From: an uncultured Bacteroidales bacterium
GTDB taxonomy: Bacteria; Bacteroidota; Bacteroidia; Bacteroidales; F082
Assembly: GCA_947302205.1 (NCBI GenBank)
Contig: CAMYVD010000003.1
Location: 1 to 64,000 of the forward strand
DNA length: 64,000 nucleotides
Direction of reading: 5' to 3'
Made by a program: the position numbers and the translations under genes. This document shows positions 36,157 to 46,146 of the stretch, piece by piece. The stretch's first letter is position 1, and each line of letters opens with the position of its first letter. Below the pieces are notes generated by a model that saw only the letters and a program-made list of their open reading frames with translations, made no database searches and was not told where the DNA came from.

Positions 36157-39100
36157 ATGAAAGAGTTAATACATAAAAAGGACATCCTCCTTTCCGCCAA
36201 GGTCTTTCTGATGCTGAGCTATGCAACCATATTCCCTTTCATCTGCCATGCCCAGAACTCGATGGTAGGCAGCATGGGCGGCGAGTTCACCGTCACCTCC
36301 ATGGGAACGGCTTCGTACAGCATTCCCATAGAAGTGGTCCCCGGCACCCAAGGGGTGCAGCCCAACCTTGCCATCTCCTACAACAGTGCCTCGGGAAGAG
36401 GTCTTCTGGGAATAGGCTGGAACCTCACAGGCCTTTCGTGCATCACCAGGACACAACGCAACAACCATTTCGACCAAACTGTCGGTTCCATCAACTATGA
36501 CGCCAACGACCGTTACGCACTTGACGGCTCAAGGCTCGTCAAACTGTCGGAAGGCAACTATGCGGCGACCAACGCCGTTTATGGGACGGAGATAGAGAAC
36601 TTCATCCGAGTCACGCTCCACGGCACACCCAACACCGACAACCAGTATTTCACTGCGGTGACACAGGACGGCACCGTCATCGAATACGGCAACACGGCGG
36701 ACTCCAAGCAACTCATGAGCGGCAAGGTATTCGCCTGGTGGGTCAACAAGATCACCGACCCCGACGGCAACTACATGACTTTCGTGTACACCTGTCCGAA
36801 CGGTGACACCCGACCCACCGGGATATTCTATACTGGAAACACTGCCATGGGTCAGGACATCTATGCGAGAGTCCTCTTCGGATACACCGACGACAACCAT
36901 CCAAACAAATTGTGGGTTGGCGGCACGGCTCAAACGGTCTCAAAACTATTGAGCGGCGTCAGCGTCTACTACGGAAACGAACTGGTCCGCAACTACGTCT
37001 TCAACTACAGCCAGGACAGGAACCCCAGACTAACTACGGTCAGGCTCAAGGACGAGGACGGAGACGAAATCACAAGGACAACCATCAATTGGGGCGAAGA
37101 CCGCGTGTCAGCTGATTACACGGCCATCACCGGCCTAACAGGTTACAATAAATACGTCTTTGACTATAACGGCGACAACAATCCCGACCTGCTTCTGACG
37201 AACACCCAATCAGGTGTGTGCCAGTGGACGGTCAGGACGGGTGACGGCAACGGCATTTTCCAATCCACAAACTATTCATGGACAATGAATGGCTATCCTT
37301 CGTTTTTCACGGTAGACTATAACGGCGACGGAAAAGACGGATTTGGTTACCAGTATTATGACAACAACACGGGTAAATACATCTTGAAAATCCGTGATTT
37401 CGAAAACAATTCTTTTGTTGAAAAACTCAGCTGTTCCAAAGATTACAACAAATTCCTTGTTGGTGATTTCTTGGGTCAAGGGGGGATTCAGGTGGTGTTT
37501 CTCGGTGAGCCGAACCAACAGCAACAATTGGTGACAAACTCATTTAACAACAGTTCTTTCCAAATACCAAGCGGCAGCATTTTGAGCGTGACGGATTTGA
37601 ACGGGAACGGCAAAGCCGACATCCAGGTGGTCGACAACCACCACCTCCATGTGTATGAATACGATGATTCCATAGGAAATTTCGTAAGGATCGTGGATTC
37701 CTTATGGCTTACCAACCTTCCCACAAAAGGTTACCATGGAGATTTCAACGGTGACGGAATGATGGATTATATATACTTTGCCTGTTCAAACAACGCCGGA
37801 CACTGGTATTTGATGATCTCCAAGGGAAACGACTATAGGGTGCCGGATGATCTTCCTTTTAACACAATTCATGGGAATGAAATCACGCCGAGATTTCCAT
37901 TGCTGATATCGGACCTTAACGGCGACGGCAAAGACGACATCGTTCAGCCAGTGAGAATCGACAACGGCCCGTTGACGCTCAACGTGTATTACATGCGGGG
38001 TCATATCCCAGGCGAGTTGCAATACAGCGTATCGCAATTTATCAATAATAACATAACAGACCATTATGAGGTGGATTACCAGTTCGCCGACATGAACCAC
38101 GACGGGAAAAATGAGTTGGTGTATACAGGCAGTATTTTCCAAAACCCGGTCATAGTGGATCTTCCAGAGTGTCGCAATCATGATTGTGTTGTGTCCATAA
38201 CGGACGGATTGGGCAAAACCACATCCATAGAGCATCTGTACTGTAACTCTCCCAGATTGGGATATCTCGGCACCGACGGCAAGCGCATCCATTACCCGTT
38301 GGTCAGCAAGCTCAGTCAACCCAACGGCTTAGGCGGAGTCTCCACCACGACGTTTTCCTATGGCAACGCCGTATTCGATTACAGTCGTCAGCTGTTACTC
38401 GGTTTTGGGTACTTACAGTCCTTTTGTGACGGAATGGTCGCCCAACAGGAATTTGAATACAATAGTTTCAGACATTATCTGAGTTTGGCCCACACTATAG
38501 ACTATTACAACTTGAACAACAGGAATGAAACAGGAGGTTATATTGCCGACACCTCCTATTGGCAACAACGGGTTTATCCAGAATTCCACTATGAAACGGT
38601 TAACACCATAATATATCACAGTTTATCCTACAATCGTTTTATCCCATATTATTCCATTACCACTTCCATAAACCGCCTTGAAAACAAGGCAAAGCAAATT
38701 TGCAACCAGTTGGACAACAACGGACGAATCGCCAACACTACCACAATACACCAAAAAGCCAAGTCCGAGAACTCGGTTTATCCCTGGGTCTCGCGCGACA
38801 GCACGGTTTACACCTACACCACCGTAAGCCTTTCAAACGGGACAACGGCGGTAAAGCCCTCCAACATCAAGACATGGAACAGGAGAAAGGACTGTAGTCA
38901 GATGCCTTTCCACAACACAGCCTATACCTATACCGCCACTGGCAAGGTGGCAACCGCTACCGTCACGGATTCCGACGGAGCCGTGGGCGTCGCCTCCTAC
39001 ACTTACAACGGCTTCGGACTGCCCACATCCGAGACATACACTCCCGCGGGAATGGAATCCAGGACCAAGTCGTTCGCATACGATGCGAAAGGCCGCTTCA

Positions 39101-42100
39101 TGACACAGGAGACCGATGTGTTGGGACATGCCAGTTCGGCCACCTTTGACGACTACACTGGCTTGATGGCCACCTCCACCGACGTCAACAACCTGACCAC
39201 CCGCTATCAGTACGACGCCTTGGGAAGACTGACAAAGGTTACACGCCCGGACCTGACGGTTCACAACACCAGTTACCGTTGGTACAACGACGCGGATTTT
39301 CCCGAGGCCGTGTACTATGTACAGGAGACGGAAACCGGCACGCCTGAGACCAAGACCTACCACGACATCCACGGACGCATCGTCCACACTTATTGTGAGG
39401 GACAGGGCTATAACGACATCGTGTACGACAGTTTGGGACGAGTGACGCGGCGAACCTGCATCCCTTATCTTTCCTTGGGAGGCACGAAGACATGGCAAAC
39501 GTACAGCTATGACATATATGGCAGGGTAACCGAGAAGGATGGACCCTACACCGACTTGTCGTATTCCTATTACGACTTCAACGCCCCATCGCAACACGTG
39601 TATTTTGTTTCCGTTCTCGACAATATCCGTGAAACACGCCAAATCAAGTCGTACGACGCCCTTGGCCGGCTTGTGTCGGCCGAAGACCAAGGCGGAACTA
39701 TCTATTACACATATGACTACGAGACAGTGTCGGGTATGATACGCGACTCGATGGCTGTCACCCTGGGCAACACCGTCACAACCATGATATCAGACATCAG
39801 AGGCAACCGCATCACCATAAACGATCCTGACGCCGGAACGGTGCGGTGTACCTATAACGCGATGAACCAGCTCGTAACGCGTGTCGACGCCAACGGTGTC
39901 TGCGCCAACTACGACTACGATCTTTTAGGAAGGACGACAAGGGAAGCCTTTGAGAAGAACAATGCCGGCGAGGTTGTAAGATACACTTACGACAACGCAC
40001 CCGGAAAAGGTGTCGGTAAACTCGCCAGTGTGTTGCACAATGGCGACCTTGACAGCGAGTATGTGTACGACACCCTCGGTCGCTTGTCAAACCGCAAGGT
40101 ATACGACGGCATCACCTGTTACGAGCATCTGTACGCATACGACACGTTAGGGCGGCTGCGGTATCTCACCTATCCCGACGGCTTCAGCGTCAGCCACAGC
40201 TACAACGGTTATGGCGAGTTAGAGAAAATCCGCAATGCCGCTGACAACAGCCTGATTTATGCCATTGACACACGAAACAACCACCGCCAACCACTGACAT
40301 GCCGTTTCGGCAACGAGACGGGGACGCAGTACACCTACAATTCCTACGGCATGTTGACCGGCATCCGAAACGGGAACACTATAGAGGATGAATATGTCGT
40401 GAACGGAGGATCCCCAGGGACGACGCCCATAGTCTATTATTTCATCGGGTCACAGTACCGCGACCTTGCCTACACTTACGATGAGAAGGGATTTATCGCC
40501 ACCAGAAACGACACAAAAGTAAACCAGACCGAGGCTTATTTCTATGACGAACTTGACCGTCTCACCTCGTACAAGCTGAACGGCACGACCGTGGCGGCAT
40601 TCACCTACGACAACAGTGGCAACATCACCTCCAACACGAGGGTGGGCGACTATAACTACAACGCCAACAGACCCCATGCGGTAGCCTCCATCGACGGCAA
40701 CTCTCGCATTGCCATACCGCCTACGATAAGCGATGTCACCTATAACCTGCATAACAAGCCCACCCTGATCGACGAGAACGGCATTGCCATAGCCATCGAC
40801 TATGACGCCTCTGGCATGAGGCGCCACACCACCATTACCAGCGGACATTCGCTCATCAAGGAAAAGACGAGGATATCCGAGCTTTACGAGATGGACGCCA
40901 CTCCTACAACTTCACGAAGGTTGGACTACATATACGCCGAAGGCCGCGTTGTGGCCGTCCGCGTCTACGAGAACGGGACGGGGAGTCTCTACTACGTGCT
41001 TACTGACCATTTGGGCAGCTGGGAGAAGGTGCTGGACGAGAACAAGAACACCGTCCAGAGCACCCACTTCGACCCCTGGGGCAACCGCATGAGCTACACT
41101 GCTTGGAACACTCCGCAGACCCAGACCTCTTTCACCTTCGACCGCGGCTTCACTGGCCATGAGCATTACGACATCCTGAAGATCATCAACGCCAACGCCC
41201 GCCTCTACGACCCCGTCATAGGACGCTTCTTCTCCCCCGACCCCTTCGTGCAGGCACCCGACTTCACGCAGAACTACAACAGGTACAGCTACTGCATGAA
41301 CAATCCGGTGATGTATAGCGACCCGACAGGGGAGATCTTTGGGATAGATGATGCTATTATTGTTGGTGCTATGATAGGTGCCTTTTTTGGAGGAATCCGA
41401 GCAGATCAAAAGGGCGAAAGCTTTTTGGGTGGCATGATAAAGGGTGCTTTTATTGGCGGTTTGGGAGGTGCCTTAGGTGGAATAGGAGGGGCTGGAATGA
41501 GTTATGCGGAAAATCTATTCCTCGGTGTATGGGAAGGGGGTTTTAACGGTTATGTGGATGGCTTGGTTTGGGGAGAAGATCCAGGAAAGAGTATGCTGTA
41601 TGGAATGGCTTCCGGGGCAGTTTTTACCACGCTTACTTCCGAAAATTTATGGAATGCCCTTCGTGGTAAAGGTTTTAAAACCAACGCCAACGTGTTTGAG
41701 GATTTCAAAGCAGGATTATATACTGAAAAAGGAGGTTGTTGGCAGCAAGATGCGTTGGATTATTTTGGATTTGAAGGTAATTATAAACCTGAAACAAATT
41801 CAATAACAAGTCCTGGATCAGAATATTGGGGGTCTGCAAATAGAACCACGGGAGATATCTCTTATGGCAATTTTGCTTTTGAAGACTATACTTCGTTATA
41901 CGGCACGTATTTAAAAGAATCTTGGACTTCACATAGAATAAAGGCAGGATTAGGCATACATGAAGTTTCAGAAGAACTAAAAGGTATGCCTTATGAAACA
42001 TATTTAGAAGAAATTGATGGTTACATCCATGTATTTAAAAACCAAGGATTAATTTCTTATTCTACTAAAACTATTAAATATCCTTTTCAAGGTATTGAAT

Positions 42101-42192
42101 ATTATCAGACTTTATTAAAATTAGCAGGTTCATCGTATTCCGATTACCCAAGCAAATACATTTGGTTATATAAAATTCCTAGAAGATGGTAA
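36157..42192 (+). CDS. Giant SpvB/TcdB/RHS toxin-like protein (locus A)
   Basis: 2011 residues. Order: signal peptide (1-32, ICHAQ); SpvB-like N-terminal domain (about 53-105; LAISYNSASGRGLLGIGWNL); FG-GAP/VCBS repeats (about 329-660; GDFNGDGMMDYI, SDLNGDGKDDIV); a TcdB-middle-like region (about 668-780); YD repeats (about 920-1650; YDALGRLTKVTRPD); RHS-associated core (about 1617-1725) ending NNPVMYSDPTG. The tip (1726-2011) is AT-rich. It opens with a glycine-zipper hydrophobic stretch (GAFIGGLGGALGGIGGAG) and ends in an unrecognised domain. This resembles fused B and C subunits of Tc toxins, where the core encapsulates and cleaves off the tip. The Sec signal indicates export. No T6SS gene is present. 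Confidence 0.9.
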   Translation: MKELIHKKDILLSAKVFLMLSYATIFPFICHAQNSMVGSMGGEFTVTSMGTASYSIPIEVVPGTQGVQPNLAISYNSASGRGLLGIGWNLTGLSCITRTQRNNHFDQTVGSINYDANDRYALDGSRLVKLSEGNYAATNAVYGTEIENFIRVTLHGTPNTDNQYFTAVTQDGTVIEYGNTADSKQLMSGKVFAWWVNKITDPDGNYMTFVYTCPNGDTRPTGIFYTGNTAMGQDIYARVLFGYTDDNHPNKLWVGGTAQTVSKLLSGVSVYYGNELVRNYVFNYSQDRNPRLTTVRLKDEDGDEITRTTINWGEDRVSADYTAITGLTGYNKYVFDYNGDNNPDLLLTNTQSGVCQWTVRTGDGNGIFQSTNYSWTMNGYPSFFTVDYNGDGKDGFGYQYYDNNTGKYILKIRDFENNSFVEKLSCSKDYNKFLVGDFLGQGGIQVVFLGEPNQQQQLVTNSFNNSSFQIPSGSILSVTDLNGNGKADIQVVDNHHLHVYEYDDSIGNFVRIVDSLWLTNLPTKGYHGDFNGDGMMDYIYFACSNNAGHWYLMISKGNDYRVPDDLPFNTIHGNEITPRFPLLISDLNGDGKDDIVQPVRIDNGPLTLNVYYMRGHIPGELQYSVSQFINNNITDHYEVDYQFADMNHDGKNELVYTGSIFQNPVIVDLPECRNHDCVVSITDGLGKTTSIEHLYCNSPRLGYLGTDGKRIHYPLVSKLSQPNGLGGVSTTTFSYGNAVFDYSRQLLLGFGYLQSFCDGMVAQQEFEYNSFRHYLSLAHTIDYYNLNNRNETGGYIADTSYWQQRVYPEFHYETVNTIIYHSLSYNRFIPYYSITTSINRLENKAKQICNQLDNNGRIANTTTIHQKAKSENSVYPWVSRDSTVYTYTTVSLSNGTTAVKPSNIKTWNRRKDCSQMPFHNTAYTYTATGKVATATVTDSDGAVGVASYTYNGFGLPTSETYTPAGMESRTKSFAYDAKGRFMTQETDVLGHASSATFDDYTGLMATSTDVNNLTTRYQYDALGRLTKVTRPDLTVHNTSYRWYNDADFPEAVYYVQETETGTPETKTYHDIHGRIVHTYCEGQGYNDIVYDSLGRVTRRTCIPYLSLGGTKTWQTYSYDIYGRVTEKDGPYTDLSYSYYDFNAPSQHVYFVSVLDNIRETRQIKSYDALGRLVSAEDQGGTIYYTYDYETVSGMIRDSMAVTLGNTVTTMISDIRGNRITINDPDAGTVRCTYNAMNQLVTRVDANGVCANYDYDLLGRTTREAFEKNNAGEVVRYTYDNAPGKGVGKLASVLHNGDLDSEYVYDTLGRLSNRKVYDGITCYEHLYAYDTLGRLRYLTYPDGFSVSHSYNGYGELEKIRNAADNSLIYAIDTRNNHRQPLTCRFGNETGTQYTYNSYGMLTGIRNGNTIEDEYVVNGGSPGTTPIVYYFIGSQYRDLAYTYDEKGFIATRNDTKVNQTEAYFYDELDRLTSYKLNGTTVAAFTYDNSGNITSNTRVGDYNYNANRPHAVASIDGNSRIAIPPTISDVTYNLHNKPTLIDENGIAIAIDYDASGMRRHTTITSGHSLIKEKTRISELYEMDATPTTSRRLDYIYAEGRVVAVRVYENGTGSLYYVLTDHLGSWEKVLDENKNTVQSTHFDPWGNRMSYTAWNTPQTQTSFTFDRGFTGHEHYDILKIINANARLYDPVIGRFFSPDPFVQAPDFTQNYNRYSYCMNNPVMYSDPTGEIFGIDDAIIVGAMIGAFFGGIRADQKGESFLGGMIKGAFIGGLGGALGGIGGAGMSYAENLFLGVWEGGFNGYVDGLVWGEDPGKSMLYGMASGAVFTTLTSENLWNALRGKGFKTNANVFEDFKAGLYTEKGGCWQQDALDYFGFEGNYKPETNSITSPGSEYWGSANRTTGDISYGNFAFEDYTSLYGTYLKESWTSHRIKAGLGIHEVSEELKGMPYETYLEEIDGYIHVFKNQGLISYSTKTIKYPFQGIEYYQTLLKLAGSSYSDYPSKYIWLYKIPRRW

Positions 42193-43313
42193 AGAGATTA
42201 TTTTTTGTTATTTTGACAATACTATTGCAAATAAACATTTTCGGACAAAATGAGGCCGAATTGATAGTGGTTGTAGAAACACCTCCTGTTTTTGATGGAG
42301 ATTTGGAAGACTTTATAAACAAAAACATAGAATATCCTTTATCTGCAATACAGGATTCCATAGAAGGAGTTGTGTTTGTAAGTTTCTATATAGATACCTT
42401 AGGATACACATTCAATCATCATATACAAAAAGGGGTTCGAGCTGATTTAAACGAGGAAGCTCTGAGAGTTACAAAACTTGTAAAATTCGTTTCAGCTGCA
42501 AAACAAAGGGGGAAGGCTATTATTGTAAACTATATCGTTCCTGTAAGATTCTCGTTGAATAATGAACAATACTCTATTATTGCCGATTCTAAAGAAGATA
42601 GTCTTTTTTGTGCTAAATATTGTCCATTTTATGATTTTGATTCAAAGGAAAACATCATAGGAATTACCATACCCGACCAAATGGTATCATTACCCGAAGA
42701 TAATATGATTCAATTGTTGGATGCAACGCAAATTATATTGGAATCAACCTTCGGATACAATCCACAAGGTTTACCTTTGGTACTCTATGTAGTGGTGGAT
42801 AACACTGGTATTGTTCGAGGCATTATTGTTGATACCGGGAACCATCAAAGTAAACGTTCTGAAGATGCGGCACATGTTGCGTTTAACTATTTAAAAAGAA
42901 AGGAATTTATACCAGCATCATTGCGTGGTAAGCCTATAACCTATGGCTTTTCTGTATTGGCTAAAATCAATGAGGAAAACAAGGTAAACAATAATGAAAT
43001 AGGGGTTGTCACAGAACCAACCTCTTGGCCTAATTACCAAAATGATCAATATTATCGAGAATTAACCGATTTTGTGAAAGATAATCTTCATTACGAAGAC
43101 ACTATTACTATTACTCAAACAGTGCATGTTAGGTTTATAGTGGATACTTTAGGCAATACTCATCATCATGAAATTGCTCACAGCGAGTCTCCAGCTTTAA
43201 ATGATGAAGCATTGCGGATATGTAGATTAATTAGATTTGCAAACCCAGCTATGCAAAGGGATAGGCCGGTCTCGGTATGGTTTCAGGTTCCTGTCAAGTT
43301 TGAGCCAAAGTAG
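42186..43313 (+). CDS. Exported protein of three TonB-C-like domains, candidate immunity protein (locus A)
   Basis: 375 residues. Signal peptide (MVKRLFFVILTILLQINIFGQ) and then three units resembling the TonB C-terminal domain, at about 25-118, 165-262 and 280-375. The first and third keep the hallmark VxFxIDTLG, NEEALRVTKLVKF and VPVRF patterns, and the middle one is degenerate. There is no membrane anchor or proline-rich linker, so it is not a classical TonB. Its ATG overlaps the toxin stop by 7 bases, and it shares the AT-rich composition of the tip. This is where an immunity protein would be, but that function is inferred. Confidence 0.7.
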   Translation: MVKRLFFVILTILLQINIFGQNEAELIVVVETPPVFDGDLEDFINKNIEYPLSAIQDSIEGVVFVSFYIDTLGYTFNHHIQKGVRADLNEEALRVTKLVKFVSAAKQRGKAIIVNYIVPVRFSLNNEQYSIIADSKEDSLFCAKYCPFYDFDSKENIIGITIPDQMVSLPEDNMIQLLDATQIILESTFGYNPQGLPLVLYVVVDNTGIVRGIIVDTGNHQSKRSEDAAHVAFNYLKRKEFIPASLRGKPITYGFSVLAKINEENKVNNNEIGVVTEPTSWPNYQNDQYYRELTDFVKDNLHYEDTITITQTVHVRFIVDTLGNTHHHEIAHSESPALNDEALRICRLIRFANPAMQRDRPVSVWFQVPVKFEPK

Positions 43314-43363
43314 ATCATGAAACCAAAACAAAAACATTGTATTTTTAAATGTCGCAAATAAAA

Positions 43364-43557
43364 TGAGTACCAACCGGAACACCGTCCAGCAGACCCAGAC
43401 CTCTTTCACCTTCGACCGCGGCTTCACCGGCCATGAGCACTACGACTGCGTAAAGACGATTAATGCCAACGCGCGGCTGTATGATCCCGAGATAGGCCGC
43501 TTCTTCTCCCCCGATCCCTTCGTGCAGGCCCCCGACTTCACGCAGAACTACAGATGA
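43364..43557 (+). pseudogene. Orphan RHS core fragment 1
   Basis: A 64-codon open stretch that repeats the core of the locus A toxin (TQTSFTFDRGFTGHEHYD ... RFFSPDPFVQAPDFTQNY) and stops just where the tip would begin. Compared with the full gene it is joined internally: NTVQ runs directly into QTQTS, skipping about 20 codons (FDPWGNRMSY region). No signal peptide. A TPR-regulator promoter follows within 70 bases. It is probably a relic of an earlier tip exchange and a stretch of homology for further ones. Confidence 0.85.
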
Positions 43558-43571
43558 CATAATTGCGGCGG

Positions 43572-43606
43572 CCGTCTTTGGAGCTATTTTTTATTGTTCA
43601 AGACGG
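43572..43606 (+). promoter_or_regulatory. Inverted repeat around the -33 region of the locus B regulator promoter
   Basis: CCGTCTT (43572-43578) and AAGACGG (43600-43606), a perfect 7-bp pair with a 21-base interval that contains a plausible -33 element (ATTG at 43593-43596). It could be an operator or a weak hairpin. Confidence 0.35.
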
Positions 43607-43617
43607 TTGGAAAGTTG

Positions 43618-43625
43618 TATCTTTG
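43618..43625 (+). promoter_or_regulatory. Putative -7 box of the locus B regulator
   Basis: TATCTTTG, exact match, 21 bases downstream of ATTG, with 23 bases to the ATG at 43649. Confidence 0.6.
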
Positions 43626-43648
43626 CGGTGTAATAAGGACTTAAAAAA

Positions 43649-45898
43649 ATGAAAGGACATCTATATGTTGTTGTTGGTTTGGCGGTTGCACTGATGGCCT
43701 TGGCGGGGGCTTGCAACCCTCATGAAGAGAAGGCCGTGGAGCCGATGGGAAAACCAATTTCTGAATTGGCCGCCATTGACAGCCTGATGTGGCGACAGCC
43801 TGATAGTGCTTTGACGGTGATGCTGGAGTTTGCGGGGAGTGATGTGGCGGATAGTCTGGATGAATTTAACGGTCATTACTGCCAGCTGTTGATTTCGGAG
43901 CTGCTGTATAAAAATGATTGGAAACAAAGCAACAGGGAGAATCTGCTGAAGGCGGTGGATTATTTTGACTTACTGGTTATTACAGAAGCACGTGGTGCAT
44001 CTGAACATGAACGGAATGTGTTTTTAGACGCTCGGGCACATTATATTAATGGTGTTGGCTTTTATGAGCGGGGCGACGTGGTGAATGCCTGCGAGGAATA
44101 CCTGAAGACATTGGAGGTGATGGAAGCACATTTTGAGGAGCAGGAATTGGTGGGGCATAAGGCACGATTCTTGGCCTATACCTACAACCGGCTTGGAGAC
44201 CTGTTTTCGGAGCAATTTATGATGGAATCCTCCATCACTTGTTATGAGAACGCACTTGTCTATTGCAAAATAGAACCCACCTCGCCCATTGGCGTTTCCA
44301 ATATTTTATATCGGATTGGTAAACAATATGACAAGAAAAATGAGATAGAGAAAGCCATTTCGTATTATAGCGAAGCCTTAGAAAACATGACGGAAACTGA
44401 CAATATGGTTTATAGGGATATTGTTACAAGCAAGGCTCTATTTGACTATAAAACAGGGGTTGCGGCCGAAGTTTCATTGGATAAAATAAGACGTGTCCTT
44501 TTACAGGCAGAAACTGATAAAGAGCGATTACATCGTTATTTGGCCATTGGTGGTGTTTATTTTTATGAAAGTAATTATGACTCCGCACTGTATTATTTGG
44601 AACCCGTGTTTGAGAATCGCGAGGCTGGATTACAAGACCAGGCAGCAAATTATTTATACATCGTTTATGATAAGCTAGGTAACAAGGAGCAATCGGACTC
44701 CCTTGTGCATTATATGACAAGCCGAAAGAAATTGGTTGGAGAGAACAAGGCTTTAGTATCAAGGCTCGAAGACATGTATAAGACACATATGATCCAAGAG
44801 CAAGAAAAACAGGCCGAAACAGAACGACAAAAAGCTGTGAGGAGAGTTCGGAACATCATTGTGCCTATAGCTGTGGTAGTAGTGTTGGTTGTCATCTGTG
44901 CGTTGATGCTGAGAAACAAGAAGCAACTGAAGATTCAACAAGAGGAAGCGGACAGGATACTTGATGAGACTGAACTGGAGCATGAGAAAACAAAGAAGAG
45001 ATACGAAGAAGAACTGAGACAACTGAAAGCGGAAACCGAACAACGGTTGGAGGAGGCGGAAAGGAAGCACCAACAGTGGATGGCCGAGGCTAGCGAGCGA
45101 CATGAGGAGGAGCTAAGGACGCAAAAAGACCTGTCGGAAAAGGAAATAGAGAAGACCAAAAAGCGGCATGTGAAGGAATTGGAAGCAGAGCGGTTGGCAT
45201 ACGAGAAGGAGCAGGAGACTTTAAGACGGAAGTTAAAGGAAAGAGAGGTTCGGGTATATGCATTGGAACAATCATTGAACCTACAGCAGAAAGCGGCAAA
45301 GCGACGGCGCGAGGCTTTCCTGAAGGAGCCGATTTGCCAACATATTCTCAACGAGGCGAGAAGCAAACAAATCACTACTCGCGACGTGGCGCACGAACTT
45401 GGCATTGCCCTCAAAGACAAGGACTTTAAACAGCTCGGAGAGGCGGTGGAGAAGCATTACGAGGGTTTTGACCATGAGTTGTTAAGCCAATGCCCAGGTT
45501 TGAAACAAGGGTTGCTATCGTTGTGCCATCTGCATTTGTTGGGATTGAACGAAAGTGAGATAGCGGCACTAAAAAACCTGTCTTATTCCGCCATCAAGAA
45601 GCAAAACGAGAGCTTGCAGAGGAAACTTGGGGTGAAAGAAGACATAGCATCATATATCATGGGGGTCGCAGAAGGGCTTTGTGGCACTCAAGGTGGCACT
45701 CAAACGAATGGGGTCATAGATGATGACCTTGATGCATGGATTGAAAGGCAAATTAAAGACAATCCAAAAATCACCACAGAGGAACTCGCCGAAAAGAGCC
45801 ATAAAGGTGTGCGCACCATCAAGCGGCATATCAGCATGATGAGGCATATTCGCTATGTTGGGAGCGGATATAGCGGACATTGGGAAGTGATTGAATAA
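43649..45898 (+). CDS. TPR lipoprotein regulator with two C-terminal DNA-binding domains (locus B)
   Basis: 749 residues. Signal with lipobox LAGAC (Cys22), TPR-like repeats (about 45-380), a membrane helix near 401-421 and a long charged coiled coil (about 425-560). A LuxR-type HTH follows (about 628-665; LNESEIAALKNLSYSAIKKQ). Last is an extra winged-helix domain (about 690-749; ITTEELAEKSHKGVRTIKRH) like the HTH found at the end of RecG-like AlbA proteins. The N-terminal half is paralogous to the locus A regulator (SLMWRQPDSALTVML). Lipid anchor plus membrane helix would place the TPRs in the periplasm and the HTHs in the cytoplasm. Probable regulator of the locus B operon. Confidence 0.8.
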   Translation: MKGHLYVVVGLAVALMALAGACNPHEEKAVEPMGKPISELAAIDSLMWRQPDSALTVMLEFAGSDVADSLDEFNGHYCQLLISELLYKNDWKQSNRENLLKAVDYFDLLVITEARGASEHERNVFLDARAHYINGVGFYERGDVVNACEEYLKTLEVMEAHFEEQELVGHKARFLAYTYNRLGDLFSEQFMMESSITCYENALVYCKIEPTSPIGVSNILYRIGKQYDKKNEIEKAISYYSEALENMTETDNMVYRDIVTSKALFDYKTGVAAEVSLDKIRRVLLQAETDKERLHRYLAIGGVYFYESNYDSALYYLEPVFENREAGLQDQAANYLYIVYDKLGNKEQSDSLVHYMTSRKKLVGENKALVSRLEDMYKTHMIQEQEKQAETERQKAVRRVRNIIVPIAVVVVLVVICALMLRNKKQLKIQQEEADRILDETELEHEKTKKRYEEELRQLKAETEQRLEEAERKHQQWMAEASERHEEELRTQKDLSEKEIEKTKKRHVKELEAERLAYEKEQETLRRKLKEREVRVYALEQSLNLQQKAAKRRREAFLKEPICQHILNEARSKQITTRDVAHELGIALKDKDFKQLGEAVEKHYEGFDHELLSQCPGLKQGLLSLCHLHLLGLNESEIAALKNLSYSAIKKQNESLQRKLGVKEDIASYIMGVAEGLCGTQGGTQTNGVIDDDLDAWIERQIKDNPKITTEELAEKSHKGVRTIKRHISMMRHIRYVGSGYSGHWEVIE

Positions 45899-45990
45899 CT
45901 GTTAGCTGTCTTGTCTGGTTATTCAATTAAGCTAATCGTTGATTTCATAGGGAAAAAGTGATTGCATTTTGTTTGCATTTTTTGTCTTTA

Positions 45991-46011
45991 ACATACTGAT
46001 TATCAGTTTGT
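45991..46011 (+). promoter_or_regulatory. 21-bp dyad upstream of the locus B operon
   Basis: ACATACTGAT (45991-46000) and ATCAGTTTGT (46002-46011) are inverted around one base with 9 of 10 matches. It lies in the 248-base gap between regulator and DUF3244 gene. A TACTTTTG at 46081-46088 may be the -7 box. Candidate operator for the regulator just upstream. Confidence 0.4.
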
Positions 46012-46146
46012 ACTTTCCCCATGTGGATGAATTCCAACTTTTCTCCAGCAAATTAAAGCACAACCAATTTTGCATCAGAATACTTTTGCTAGTGAAAGCA
46101 TAAGCTAAAATCATCAGCAGTATTAACATTAAAAAACACAAATGCA

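Noticed and set aside
38833..39690. 285-codon open frame antisense to the locus A RHS gene
   Set aside because: Arises from the repeated YD codons on the other strand, with Val/Gly/Arg-rich composition and no known domain.
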